Under the pieces are notes generated by a model. The model did no database searches. It saw only the letters and a program-made list of their open reading frames with translations, and had not been told where the DNA came from. DNA of 6,287 bases from Trueperaceae bacterium (GTDB taxonomy: Bacteria > Deinococcota > Deinococci > Deinococcales > Trueperaceae). The translations under genes were made by a program, and so were the position numbers. The stretch's first letter is position 1. Every line of letters starts with the position of its first letter. This document shows, piece by piece, positions 1-5,413 of the stretch. Location of the stretch: NCBI GenBank assembly GCA_007122815.1, contig SKSV01000269.1:1-6287 (forward strand). The letters are read 5' to 3'.

Positions 1-133
1 ACGCCGGAGCGCATTCGCCGGGTCGTGTCTCTAGCCCATGATCGAGGGCGGAAGTACCTCTTTTCTTCGCAGCGCCAGCGTGGTCGTCGGGGAGTTCGCC
101 GGGGTACTCGATGGGCATCGGTTGGGTTGCTTC

Positions 134-138
134 AGGAG
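134..138 (+). promoter_or_regulatory. Ribosome binding site of the DppB-type permease
   Basis: AGGAG lies 6 nt before the GTG at 145. An in-frame TAG at 139-141 excludes any earlier start, so this site and the GTG fix the N-terminus of the permease. Confidence 0.75.
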
Positions 139-144
139 TAGCAC

Positions 145-1065
145 GTGATCCAGTACGCCATCAGGCGTTTGCTCATCGCGATTCCGTCGATCATCGGGGT
201 CCTGGTGGTCGTGTTCTTCATGGTCCGACTAGCCCCTGGTGACCCCGCGGTCTACTTGGCCGGCGAGTTCGCGCCTCCAGCGACCATCGAGGCCATGCGA
301 CAGCGCTTCGGTCTCGACCGGCCCCTCTACATACAGTTCGGGCTCTACACGGGCAGCCTGATCCAGGGTGACCTCGGGCGCTCGACGCGCACGCAACGCC
401 TGGTCATCGACGATCTGCGGCAGTTCTTCCCGAACACTCTAGAGTTGGCTTTCGGCGCCATCGTCGTGGCGATGCTGATCGGCATACCGGCGGGCGTGGT
501 GGCGGCCCTGAGGCAGAACACCTGGGCCGACCTGCTGGTCACGGTCGGGTCGTTGGTCGGTGTCTCCATGCCCGTGTTCTGGTTTGGCCTGTTGGCCATG
601 CTCTACTTCTCCGTGCAGCTGGGCTGGTTCCCGGTTGCTGGGCGTGGCACCTGGGCTCACATGGTGTTGCCCATCGCTTCGCTGGGTCTGGGCTCCATGG
701 CCATCATCGCGCGTATGACTCGTTCCTCCATGCTGGAGGTGTTGTCGCTCGATTACGTGCGCACAGCCAGAGCGAAGGGTCTGAGACATCAGCGGGTCGT
801 CCTGAAGCACGCGTTCAGGAACGCGCTCGTACCGGTCGTGACGATCGGCGGTCTGCAGTTCGGCCAGCTCATGAGTGGCGCGGTGCTGACCGAGACCGTG
901 TTCGCGTGGCCCGGTATCGGCCGGCTGCTCGTGGACTCGATCCAGGCGCGTGATTACCCCGTCGTTCAGGGAGCGGTGTTGCTGATCGCAGTCGCGTTCA
1001 TCCTCATCAACATCGGCGTCGACCTCGTGTACGGCTTCATCGATCCCAGGATCCGCTATGACTGA
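145..1065 (+). CDS. DppB-type ABC transporter permease (peptide/nickel importer family)
   Basis: Inner-membrane permease of a binding-protein-dependent importer of the Dpp/Opp/Nik class, which takes up peptides, nickel complexes or related solutes with ATP hydrolysis by partner ATPases. The 306-residue length is normal. Seen in the sequence: an N-terminal membrane segment (about 8-28) followed by APGDP (30-34), as in DppB proteins; further hydrophobic segments near 99-122, 132-155, 172-192, 228-250 and 276-298; the EAA cytoplasmic loop that docks the ATPase (about 203-230, with DYVRTARAKG and NALVP); and the C-terminal DPRIRYD typical of the family. The start is GTG, supported by AGGAG 6 nt upstream and an in-frame stop just before it. 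It overlaps the next permease gene by 8 nt, so the two are co-translated and probably form the heterodimeric channel. The binding protein and ATPases are not in the window, so the substrate cannot be told; the family assignment is secure. Confidence 0.95.
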   Translation: MIQYAIRRLLIAIPSIIGVLVVVFFMVRLAPGDPAVYLAGEFAPPATIEAMRQRFGLDRPLYIQFGLYTGSLIQGDLGRSTRTQRLVIDDLRQFFPNTLELAFGAIVVAMLIGIPAGVVAALRQNTWADLLVTVGSLVGVSMPVFWFGLLAMLYFSVQLGWFPVAGRGTWAHMVLPIASLGLGSMAIIARMTRSSMLEVLSLDYVRTARAKGLRHQRVVLKHAFRNALVPVVTIGGLQFGQLMSGAVLTETVFAWPGIGRLLVDSIQARDYPVVQGAVLLIAVAFILINIGVDLVYGFIDPRIRYD

Positions 1066-2167
1066 CAACCGACCATCTGAAACCTCTGGAACGCCCACCG
1101 GCGTGAGACCCACCGATCCAGCGCCGAAGCAGAAGAAGCTGCAGGCTCGATGGTTGCGGAGCCTGCGTCGCTCACCGATCGCCATCGCCGGTTTCGCCAT
1201 CATCGGCTTCTTCCTCGTCATCGTCGCCTTCGCGCCGTTCCTGGCTCCCTACTCGCCCACACGGCAGACTCTGCGCTCGCTCTACGTCCCTCCGGGGTTG
1301 GGCGTGAGCCTCAGGGGTCCGGAGGGTCAGCTGGGGTTGTGGGTCAGCGAGGTCTCCCGAACCTCGGCTGGCGAGTTGCAGGTAGGGGACACTCTCTACC
1401 CAGTCCGCTTCTTCGTACGCGGTGAGCGCTGGACCTGGTTCGGGGGATTGCTCTCGAGCGAAATGAAACTGTTCGGCGTCGACGGGCCGGCGAGGTTCTA
1501 CGTCCTTGGCACGGACGAGCAGGGGCGGGACCTACTGAGCCGGATCATCCACGGGGCCTGGATCTCACTGTCGATCGGTCTCATCACCATCGGCATCGGC
1601 ATCGGGGTGGGCGTACCGGTCGGGGCGCTCTCGGGTTACTTCGCGGGCACCACGGACCTGATAGTCCAACGAGTCATCGACACCATGCTGGCGTTCCCCG
1701 GCATCCTCCTCGCTATCGTGCTCGTTGCGACGTTCGGCACGGGTCTGAGGAACGTGATGATCGCCGTCGGTATCGCGTCCATACCGGTCTACGCACGTCT
1801 GGTTCGGGCCAGCGTGATGACCGTGCGAGACCGCGAGTACGTGGAGGCGGCCCGCGCGCTCGGGCGGCGCCCGGTGTCGACGCTCGCCAGGCACGTGATG
1901 CCGAACGTGCTGGCGCCGATCATCGTGCAGTCGAGCCTTCAGATGGCGGTGGCGATACTTTTCGCCGCCGGACTCGGCTTCCTTGGCCTTGGAGCGCGGC
2001 CGCCGCAGCCCGAGTGGGGGCTCATGCTCTCTCGTGGACGCGACTTCCTGGCGGTGGCTCCGCACGTGGCCACTTCTCCCGGGCTGGCCATCGTGCTCGT
2101 GGTGATGGGCTTCAACCTGGTAGGGGACGCTCTGCGCGACGCGCTCGATCCGCGCGCGGTGCGCTGA
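1058..2167 (+). CDS. DppC-type ABC transporter permease with extended extracytoplasmic segment
   Basis: Second permease subunit of the importer, expected to pair with the DppB-type protein. It has 369 residues, against roughly 280-310 for most DppC proteins. A polar N-terminal tail rich in Pro and Lys (1-38) precedes the first membrane segment (about 40-63). The APYSP motif (63-67) follows. A segment of roughly 60-70 residues (about 80-147, with YPVRFFVRGE at 114-123) then sits before the conserved LGTDEQGRDLLSR (150-162). The membrane core contains the EAA loop (about 260-287, EYVEAARALG then PNVLAP), and the protein ends in GDALRDALDPR (356-366), a DppC signature. I recognise the RFFVRG-containing insertion from a subset of DppC proteins, so it is a subtype and not a fusion. 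AGGA 6 nt before the ATG serves as ribosome binding site inside the end of the previous gene. It is the last plus-strand gene before the convergent cluster. Confidence 0.95.
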   Translation: MTDNRPSETSGTPTGVRPTDPAPKQKKLQARWLRSLRRSPIAIAGFAIIGFFLVIVAFAPFLAPYSPTRQTLRSLYVPPGLGVSLRGPEGQLGLWVSEVSRTSAGELQVGDTLYPVRFFVRGERWTWFGGLLSSEMKLFGVDGPARFYVLGTDEQGRDLLSRIIHGAWISLSIGLITIGIGIGVGVPVGALSGYFAGTTDLIVQRVIDTMLAFPGILLAIVLVATFGTGLRNVMIAVGIASIPVYARLVRASVMTVRDREYVEAARALGRRPVSTLARHVMPNVLAPIIVQSSLQMAVAILFAAGLGFLGLGARPPQPEWGLMLSRGRDFLAVAPHVATSPGLAIVLVVMGFNLVGDALRDALDPRAVR

Positions 2168-2196
2168 GAGGCTCGGGCCCGTATCACAGCGAAGGC

Positions 2197-3297
2197 CTAG
2201 CGCACGCAGGCAAGCCCCTGCTCCCTGATGTCGCGCATGCGGGCCGGTCCGATGCCCGACACGCGCTCTAGCTGATCGACGCGCGTGAACGGTCGCAAAG
2301 CCTCGATCGCCCGCGCGCGCTCGGGACCGATGTGGATGATGTCCTGGAGGCGCCCGAGGCTAGCGCTGTTCAGGTCGACGCAGCCGACCGACGGCGCCGG
2401 AGCCGGTGCGGCCGCTGGCGGAGCCGTCGGTGAAGCCGCGGGTGGCGGCGGCGGTGTGCCCCTCACTCCCGGCGACTCGCGCTCCGTGCTGACCTCGTAG
2501 CTTCCATCGCTCTCGGCTTGCACGCGCACGTGGCCGTGGAGGTCGGTGCGGAAGACCGTCGCCCCGACCGCTGCGTAGCGCTGCAGCACCTCGGCATGCG
2601 GATGCCCGTAGGCGTTGTTCGCGCCGGCGCTGACCACCACCACCTCCGGCTGTAGGCGCGCCAGAGCCGCTTCCGTGTCGCCGTTGGCCGACCCGTGATG
2701 CGAAGCCTTGTGGACCTGCACCTGCGCGAACGCCTCCGGCACGGTGGAGAGCCACCAGTCGAACTGGCGCGGCTCCGCGTCGCCGGTGAGGCTCGCGCGG
2801 AACTCGCCGTACTCGATCATCACGCCGACGCTGTTGTCGTTGTGGCCCCACGAGCTGAAACCCGGAACCGGGAGCACGTGAAGGGTCACCTCACCTAGTG
2901 AGATCCGTCGCTCCCCCGGCTCGAGGAGCTGCGACCCGGCAGCGAGGACCGCGTCGAGCAACCGCTCGTACACCAAGGTGGTGTGCGGGATGCCGTTGTC
3001 GAGGAAGAACCTGGGCCGGTACGCGTCGACGATCTCGACGAGCCCGCCGATGTGGTCGGCGTGCGCGTGACTGGCGACAACGAGGTCGACGCTCTCAACC
3101 CCCACCGAGCGCAGGTGCTCGAGCGCGGTCCTCGGGCTCCGCCCACCGTCGTAGACGACGACCTGCCCGGCCGGCGCGCGCACGAGCACGGCGTCGCCCT
3201 GGCCGACGTCGATGAAGTGCAACTCGAGTTGGGCTAGCGCGAGCGACCAGGCGAGGAACGCCGCCGCCGTGAGCAGCGCGCCGAGCCTCAACCGCAT
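2197..3297 (-). CDS. Secreted ComEC/Rec2-like MBL-fold hydrolase with C-terminal helix-hairpin-helix domain
   Basis: Probable exported metal-dependent hydrolase, most likely acting on DNA or another phosphodiester, of 366 residues. Residues 1-22 form a signal peptide (MRLRLG, hydrophobic core, cleavage expected after ALA 20-22). The metallo-beta-lactamase domain (about 24-262) has the ComEC-type motifs: FIDVGQGDA (28-36), YDGG (49-52), HxHxDH with H77, H79, D81 and H82, NDNS (153-156), TGD (171-173), SHHGS (199-203) and GHP (231-233). A Pro/Ala-rich linker (about 281-303) leads to a ComEA-like double helix-hairpin-helix (about 306-361; HIGP 322-325, GIGP 348-351), a non-specific DNA-binding fold. 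In ComEC the related domain is tied to degrading one strand during DNA uptake; here there are no ComEC membrane segments. The gene follows the DUF3006 gene at TGATG, with GGAG 5 nt before the ATG. A competence, nutrient-DNA or biofilm nuclease role is inference. Confidence 0.9.
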   Translation of the reverse strand: MRLRLGALLTAAAFLAWSLALAQLELHFIDVGQGDAVLVRAPAGQVVVYDGGRSPRTALEHLRSVGVESVDLVVASHAHADHIGGLVEIVDAYRPRFFLDNGIPHTTLVYERLLDAVLAAGSQLLEPGERRISLGEVTLHVLPVPGFSSWGHNDNSVGVMIEYGEFRASLTGDAEPRQFDWWLSTVPEAFAQVQVHKASHHGSANGDTEAALARLQPEVVVVSAGANNAYGHPHAEVLQRYAAVGATVFRTDLHGHVRVQAESDGSYEVSTERESPGVRGTPPPPPAASPTAPPAAAPAPAPSVGCVDLNSASLGRLQDIIHIGPERARAIEALRPFTRVDQLERVSGIGPARMRDIREQGLACVR

Positions 3298-3563
3298 CAG
3301 AGCTCCAAGTCACCTGCGGGTGCGCGCGGGATACGCTCGCGCAGCTCGGTGACCTCCTTCAACCGGGCGGCGGTGGCTTCGGCATCGATGCGGAACTCGA
3401 TGCTTGCCGTCGCGCCGCGAAGCTCGGTGCGAACCGTTAGCAGGTCGGCTTCCTTCGCGTCCGTCGGTAGCCAGGACGCGGGGATCTCGACCAGGGTCCC
3501 GTCGGGCAACTCGAGGCGGGCGACACCATCCGTGACGGAGTCGATCGTCAGGTACTCACTCAT
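3297..3563 (-). CDS. DUF3006 domain protein
   Basis: Small protein of 88 residues with no signal peptide or membrane segment. It matches the DUF3006 pattern: a beta-rich first half with IDSVTDGVARLEL (7-19), DGTLVEIPASWLP (21-33) and a following acidic AKEADLL (36-42), then a charged helix (about 60-79). The biochemical function of the family is not known to me. DUF3006 proteins recur next to, or fused with, ComEC-like MBL hydrolases, and here the stop codon shares one nucleotide with the start of such a gene. The pair is therefore almost certainly functionally linked. I place the start at the ATG ending at 3563 and not at the in-frame GTG 6 nt upstream. AGGGAG lies 5 nt before the ATG, whereas the GTG abuts and partly overlaps the purine run. 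A regulator, chaperone or inhibitor role is speculation. Confidence 0.85.
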   Translation of the reverse strand: MSEYLTIDSVTDGVARLELPDGTLVEIPASWLPTDAKEADLLTVRTELRGATASIEFRIDAEATAARLKEVTELRERIPRAPAGDLEL

Positions 3564-3567
3564 GACC

Positions 3568-3573
3568 ACTCCC
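3568..3573 (-). promoter_or_regulatory. Ribosome binding site of the DUF3006 gene
   Basis: On the minus strand GGGAGT (within TCAGGGAGTGG) ends 4 nt before the ATG at 3563. It favours the ATG over the GTG at 3569, which lies within the purine stretch itself. Confidence 0.6.
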
Positions 3574-3580
3574 TGACGCC

Positions 3581-3609
3581 ACCATACGGAACACGGGCGG
3601 AGTCGTCGA
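3581..3609 (-). promoter_or_regulatory. Possible sigma-70 type promoter for the DUF3006-MBL pair
   Basis: On the minus strand TCGACG (3609-3604, 4 of 6 to TTGACA) is followed after exactly 17 nt by TATGGT (3586-3581, 4 of 6 to TATAAT). Initiation about 7 nt downstream would give an untranslated leader of only about 11 nt that starts at the ribosome binding site. Matches of this quality arise by chance, and read-through from the upstream P-II-like operon across the 80-nt gap is an equal alternative. I saw no convincing terminator (stem plus T-run) in the gap. Confidence 0.25.
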
Positions 3610-3643
3610 GGGGATCAGGGCGCGTGAAGGCGGACCACGCCGC

Positions 3644-3997
3644 TCAGGTTCCCGCGCCAGCCTTGTGCAGGACCTCACCGCGGTGGACGATGCCGGCCAC
3701 GCGCGGCACGTCGAGGAGGAAGACGATCCCCTTGCCCGGCTGGTCGAGCTGACCCGCCGACACCATCGCGTCCAGCACGGCCTCGGAGACGTCGAGCGGC
3801 ACCAGGACGAGCATCACGTCCTTCTCTGGCTCGATCGGAACGCCCAGGAACTTGGCTCCCTCGTGCACTCCGGTACCGCGGCCGCGGATGATGGTGGCGC
3901 CCTCGGCCCCGGCCTTCTTGGCGGCCTCGACCAAGGGCGTGCAGCGACCCTGCGAGACGATCGCGACGAGCAGCTTGAAGCGGATCTTGTCAGGCAT
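3644..3997 (-). CDS. Divergent P-II family (GlnB-like) signal transduction protein
   Basis: Small cytoplasmic protein of 117 residues, expected to form a P-II-type trimer that senses nucleotides and binds a membrane partner. Visible features: first strand KIRFKLLVAIVSQG (4-17), the helix with PLVEAAKKAGAEGATII (21-37), then RGRGTGVHEGAKFLGV (38-53) where the T-loop should be. PGKGIVFLLDV (87-97) resembles the B-loop and following strand that bind ATP in GlnB (GDGKIFVFDV). VHRGEV (104-109) lies where GlnB has the phosphate-contacting RTGE. The T-loop is shorter than in GlnB/GlnK and has no tyrosine, so uridylylation at Tyr51 is excluded. The start ATG overlaps the end of the second DUF1538 gene by 8 nt, with AAGGGA 5 nt upstream. 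By analogy with GlnK-AmtB and SbtB-SbtA pairs, I infer that it gates or tunes the DUF1538 transporter. The family call is firm; partner and ligand are inferred. Confidence 0.85.
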   Translation of the reverse strand: MPDKIRFKLLVAIVSQGRCTPLVEAAKKAGAEGATIIRGRGTGVHEGAKFLGVPIEPEKDVMLVLVPLDVSEAVLDAMVSAGQLDQPGKGIVFLLDVPRVAGIVHRGEVLHKAGAGT

Positions 3998-4712
3998 ACG
4001 GTTCCCTTCGGCGCAGCGACACGCTGAGCGCTAGCATGGTGACTATCGGTCCGAGCGCGATGATGCCGACCACCCCGAAACCGAGGGCGCCCACGTCCTC
4101 GCCCCACAACGCGATCGCCAGGCCGGTGGTGAGGGGGAGGACGAAGTTCACGGCCACCGGACCGGTGGCGACGGCGCCCGCATCGTACGCCGCGGGCACC
4201 ATGTCGCGTGGGGTGAGCAGGGTGAGCACGATGGCGAGCGCGTAGCCCGGCACGAGCACCGTCCAGAGTGGCAGTTCGTGGGCTATGCGCAGCACCGCCA
4301 CCGCCACCGCGATACCCACCCCGAGCGCCACCGCTCCCGAGATCAGGCGCTTGCGCAGCGAGCCCGCGGAGACCTCGTCGATCTCGTACGCCAGGATGCG
4401 CACGGCGGGCTCGGCGAACGCGACGGCCGCCCCCAACACGAGTGCGACACCGACCACCGCGACCAGGTGCGCTCTCGCGAGCAGTTCGCCGATCGCGACG
4501 CCCATCGGTATCAGACTCAGCTTCGCTCCGACTATGAAGAAGAAGAAGCCAAGCATCGCCATGAGCACCCCGGTGGCAACCACGCGCGGCTGGTTGATGG
4601 AGCGGCGCAGCACCACGAACTGGAAGAAGGCGATCAGCGCCAGCACCGGCAGCGTGGCCTCGATCACCTCGAGGGCGCCCTCGACCAGCAGCCCGAACAG
4701 GTCGACGCTCAC
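3990..4712 (-). CDS. DUF1538 membrane protein, second of a pair (UmpAB-like putative cation/H+ antiporter subunit)
   Basis: Integral membrane protein of 240 residues with about seven hydrophobic segments (near 14-36, 44-66, 83-101, 122-144, 149-165, 186-203 and 209-232). Diagnostic DUF1538 motifs shared with the upstream paralogue are FFFFIVGAKLSLIPMGVAIG (56-75), AEPAVRILAYEIDEVSAG (100-117), VPGYALAIVL (154-163) and DAGAVATGPVAVNF (177-190). The start is GTG at 4712, and its GTGA overlaps the stop of the previous gene; GGGGA lies 5 nt upstream. This reading frame stays open through the whole preceding gene up to 5420, so an automatic call can wrongly extend it to 476 residues; only the part from 4712 is DUF1538-like. 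From memory, two adjacent DUF1538 genes of a Halomonas (umpA, umpB) were reported to work together as a Na+(Li+,K+)/H+ antiporter, which is the best guess here. Substrate unproven. Confidence 0.88.
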   Translation of the reverse strand: MSVDLFGLLVEGALEVIEATLPVLALIAFFQFVVLRRSINQPRVVATGVLMAMLGFFFFIVGAKLSLIPMGVAIGELLARAHLVAVVGVALVLGAAVAFAEPAVRILAYEIDEVSAGSLRKRLISGAVALGVGIAVAVAVLRIAHELPLWTVLVPGYALAIVLTLLTPRDMVPAAYDAGAVATGPVAVNFVLPLTTGLAIALWGEDVGALGFGVVGIIALGPIVTMLALSVSLRRREPYA

Positions 4713-5413
4713 GCCGGTCCCCGCACGAGTCCCCAAACCAGCACCACCAGCACCGGACCCACGGACCCGATCGCCATGAGGCCGAAGCTGGCGCGCATGC
4801 GGCTCCCGTCGCCGAGCACCGATGCTATGCCTACGCCGAGCGCGATCAGGAACGGCACCGTCATCGGACCGGTGGTGACCGCACCAATGTCGAAGGCTTG
4901 CGTGACGGTGGTCTCGTCGGCCACCACCGAGAGGACCATGGCGAGAGCGTAGCCGGGGATGAGCGCGTAGTGGATGGGCCACGACAGCGCGATGCGCAGA
5001 AGCGCCACGACCCCGAAGACGCCCAAACCAAGCGCGGCAGCGGCGATGAGCGCGGTGCGGTTCACCGCGTCGCCGAACACCTCCTCGATCTGGAAGGTGA
5101 GCAGTCGCACGTCTGGCTCCGCGACGGTCAGGACGATGCCGAGCAGCAGCCCGAACACCAGGAGCGGGCGCAGCGCGCCGCGCTCGATGAAGGCCGTGCC
5201 GATGGCCTGCCCGAGCGGTAGGAGCCCCAGCTTCGCGCCTTGGATGAAGAGCACGAAGCCGAGCACGGTGAGCAGGAGCCCGAGCAACACCAGGCCGAAC
5301 TCCTCCCACGGGAGGCGCAGGAAGAACGCCTGGGCCAGGAGCATGAAGACGATCGCGGGTGCGAGCGACAGGATGGTGTCCTGGAGCTCGCGACGGAAGT
5401 CGCCGAAGCTCAC
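4709..5413 (-). CDS. DUF1538 membrane protein, first of a pair (UmpAB-like putative cation/H+ antiporter subunit)
   Basis: Integral membrane protein of 234 residues, paralogous to its downstream neighbour. Hydrophobic segments lie near 14-33, 40-62, 83-98, 119-140, 147-165, 182-201 and 207-231. Conserved motifs are FVLFIQGAKLGLLPLGQAIG (53-72), AEPDVRLLTFQIEEVFGD (98-115), IPGYALAMVL (152-161) and FDIGAVTTGPMTVPF (174-188). The buried acidic and Thr/Gly-rich TTGP motif and the AEP motif could line an ion path, but this is inference. In many bacteria DUF1538 occurs as two repeats within one chain of about 500 residues; here the halves are separate genes and probably form a heterodimer. The GTG start (5413) overlaps the stop of the M20 peptidase gene as GTGA, and the end overlaps the next gene in the same way, which favours equal production of both subunits. 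A weak GGGTGA stretch precedes the start. Family call firm, transport role moderate. Confidence 0.88.
   Translation of the reverse strand: MSFGDFRRELQDTILSLAPAIVFMLLAQAFFLRLPWEEFGLVLLGLLLTVLGFVLFIQGAKLGLLPLGQAIGTAFIERGALRPLLVFGLLLGIVLTVAEPDVRLLTFQIEEVFGDAVNRTALIAAAALGLGVFGVVALLRIALSWPIHYALIPGYALAMVLSVVADETTVTQAFDIGAVTTGPMTVPFLIALGVGIASVLGDGSRMRASFGLMAIGSVGPVLVVLVWGLVRGPA

Noticed and set aside
38..148. A 36-codon plus-strand frame starting ATG at 38 whose TGA overlaps the permease GTG as GTGA
   Set aside because: No ribosome binding site before the ATG and no resemblance to any family I know; the overlap copies the operon pattern but can be chance. The frame open from position 1 to 141 is Arg-rich and equally unconvincing as a binding-protein end.
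439..1221. 260-codon minus-strand open frame under the first permease
   Set aside because: Rich in His, Arg, Asp and Gln with no domain; it is the antisense reading of a well-supported permease gene in GC-rich DNA.
3567..3569. GTG start for the DUF3006 protein giving 90 residues
   Set aside because: It lies within the ribosome binding site region; the ATG 6 nt downstream has AGGGAG at proper spacing.
3622..3640. Inverted repeat GCGTG/CACGC just downstream of the P-II-like gene as a terminator
   Set aside because: Only 5 bp of stem and no T-run after it on the minus strand; too weak to call.
4278..4952. 224-codon plus-strand frame opposite the DUF1538 genes
   Set aside because: Low-complexity polar composition, antisense to clear membrane-protein genes; no domain or ribosome binding site support.
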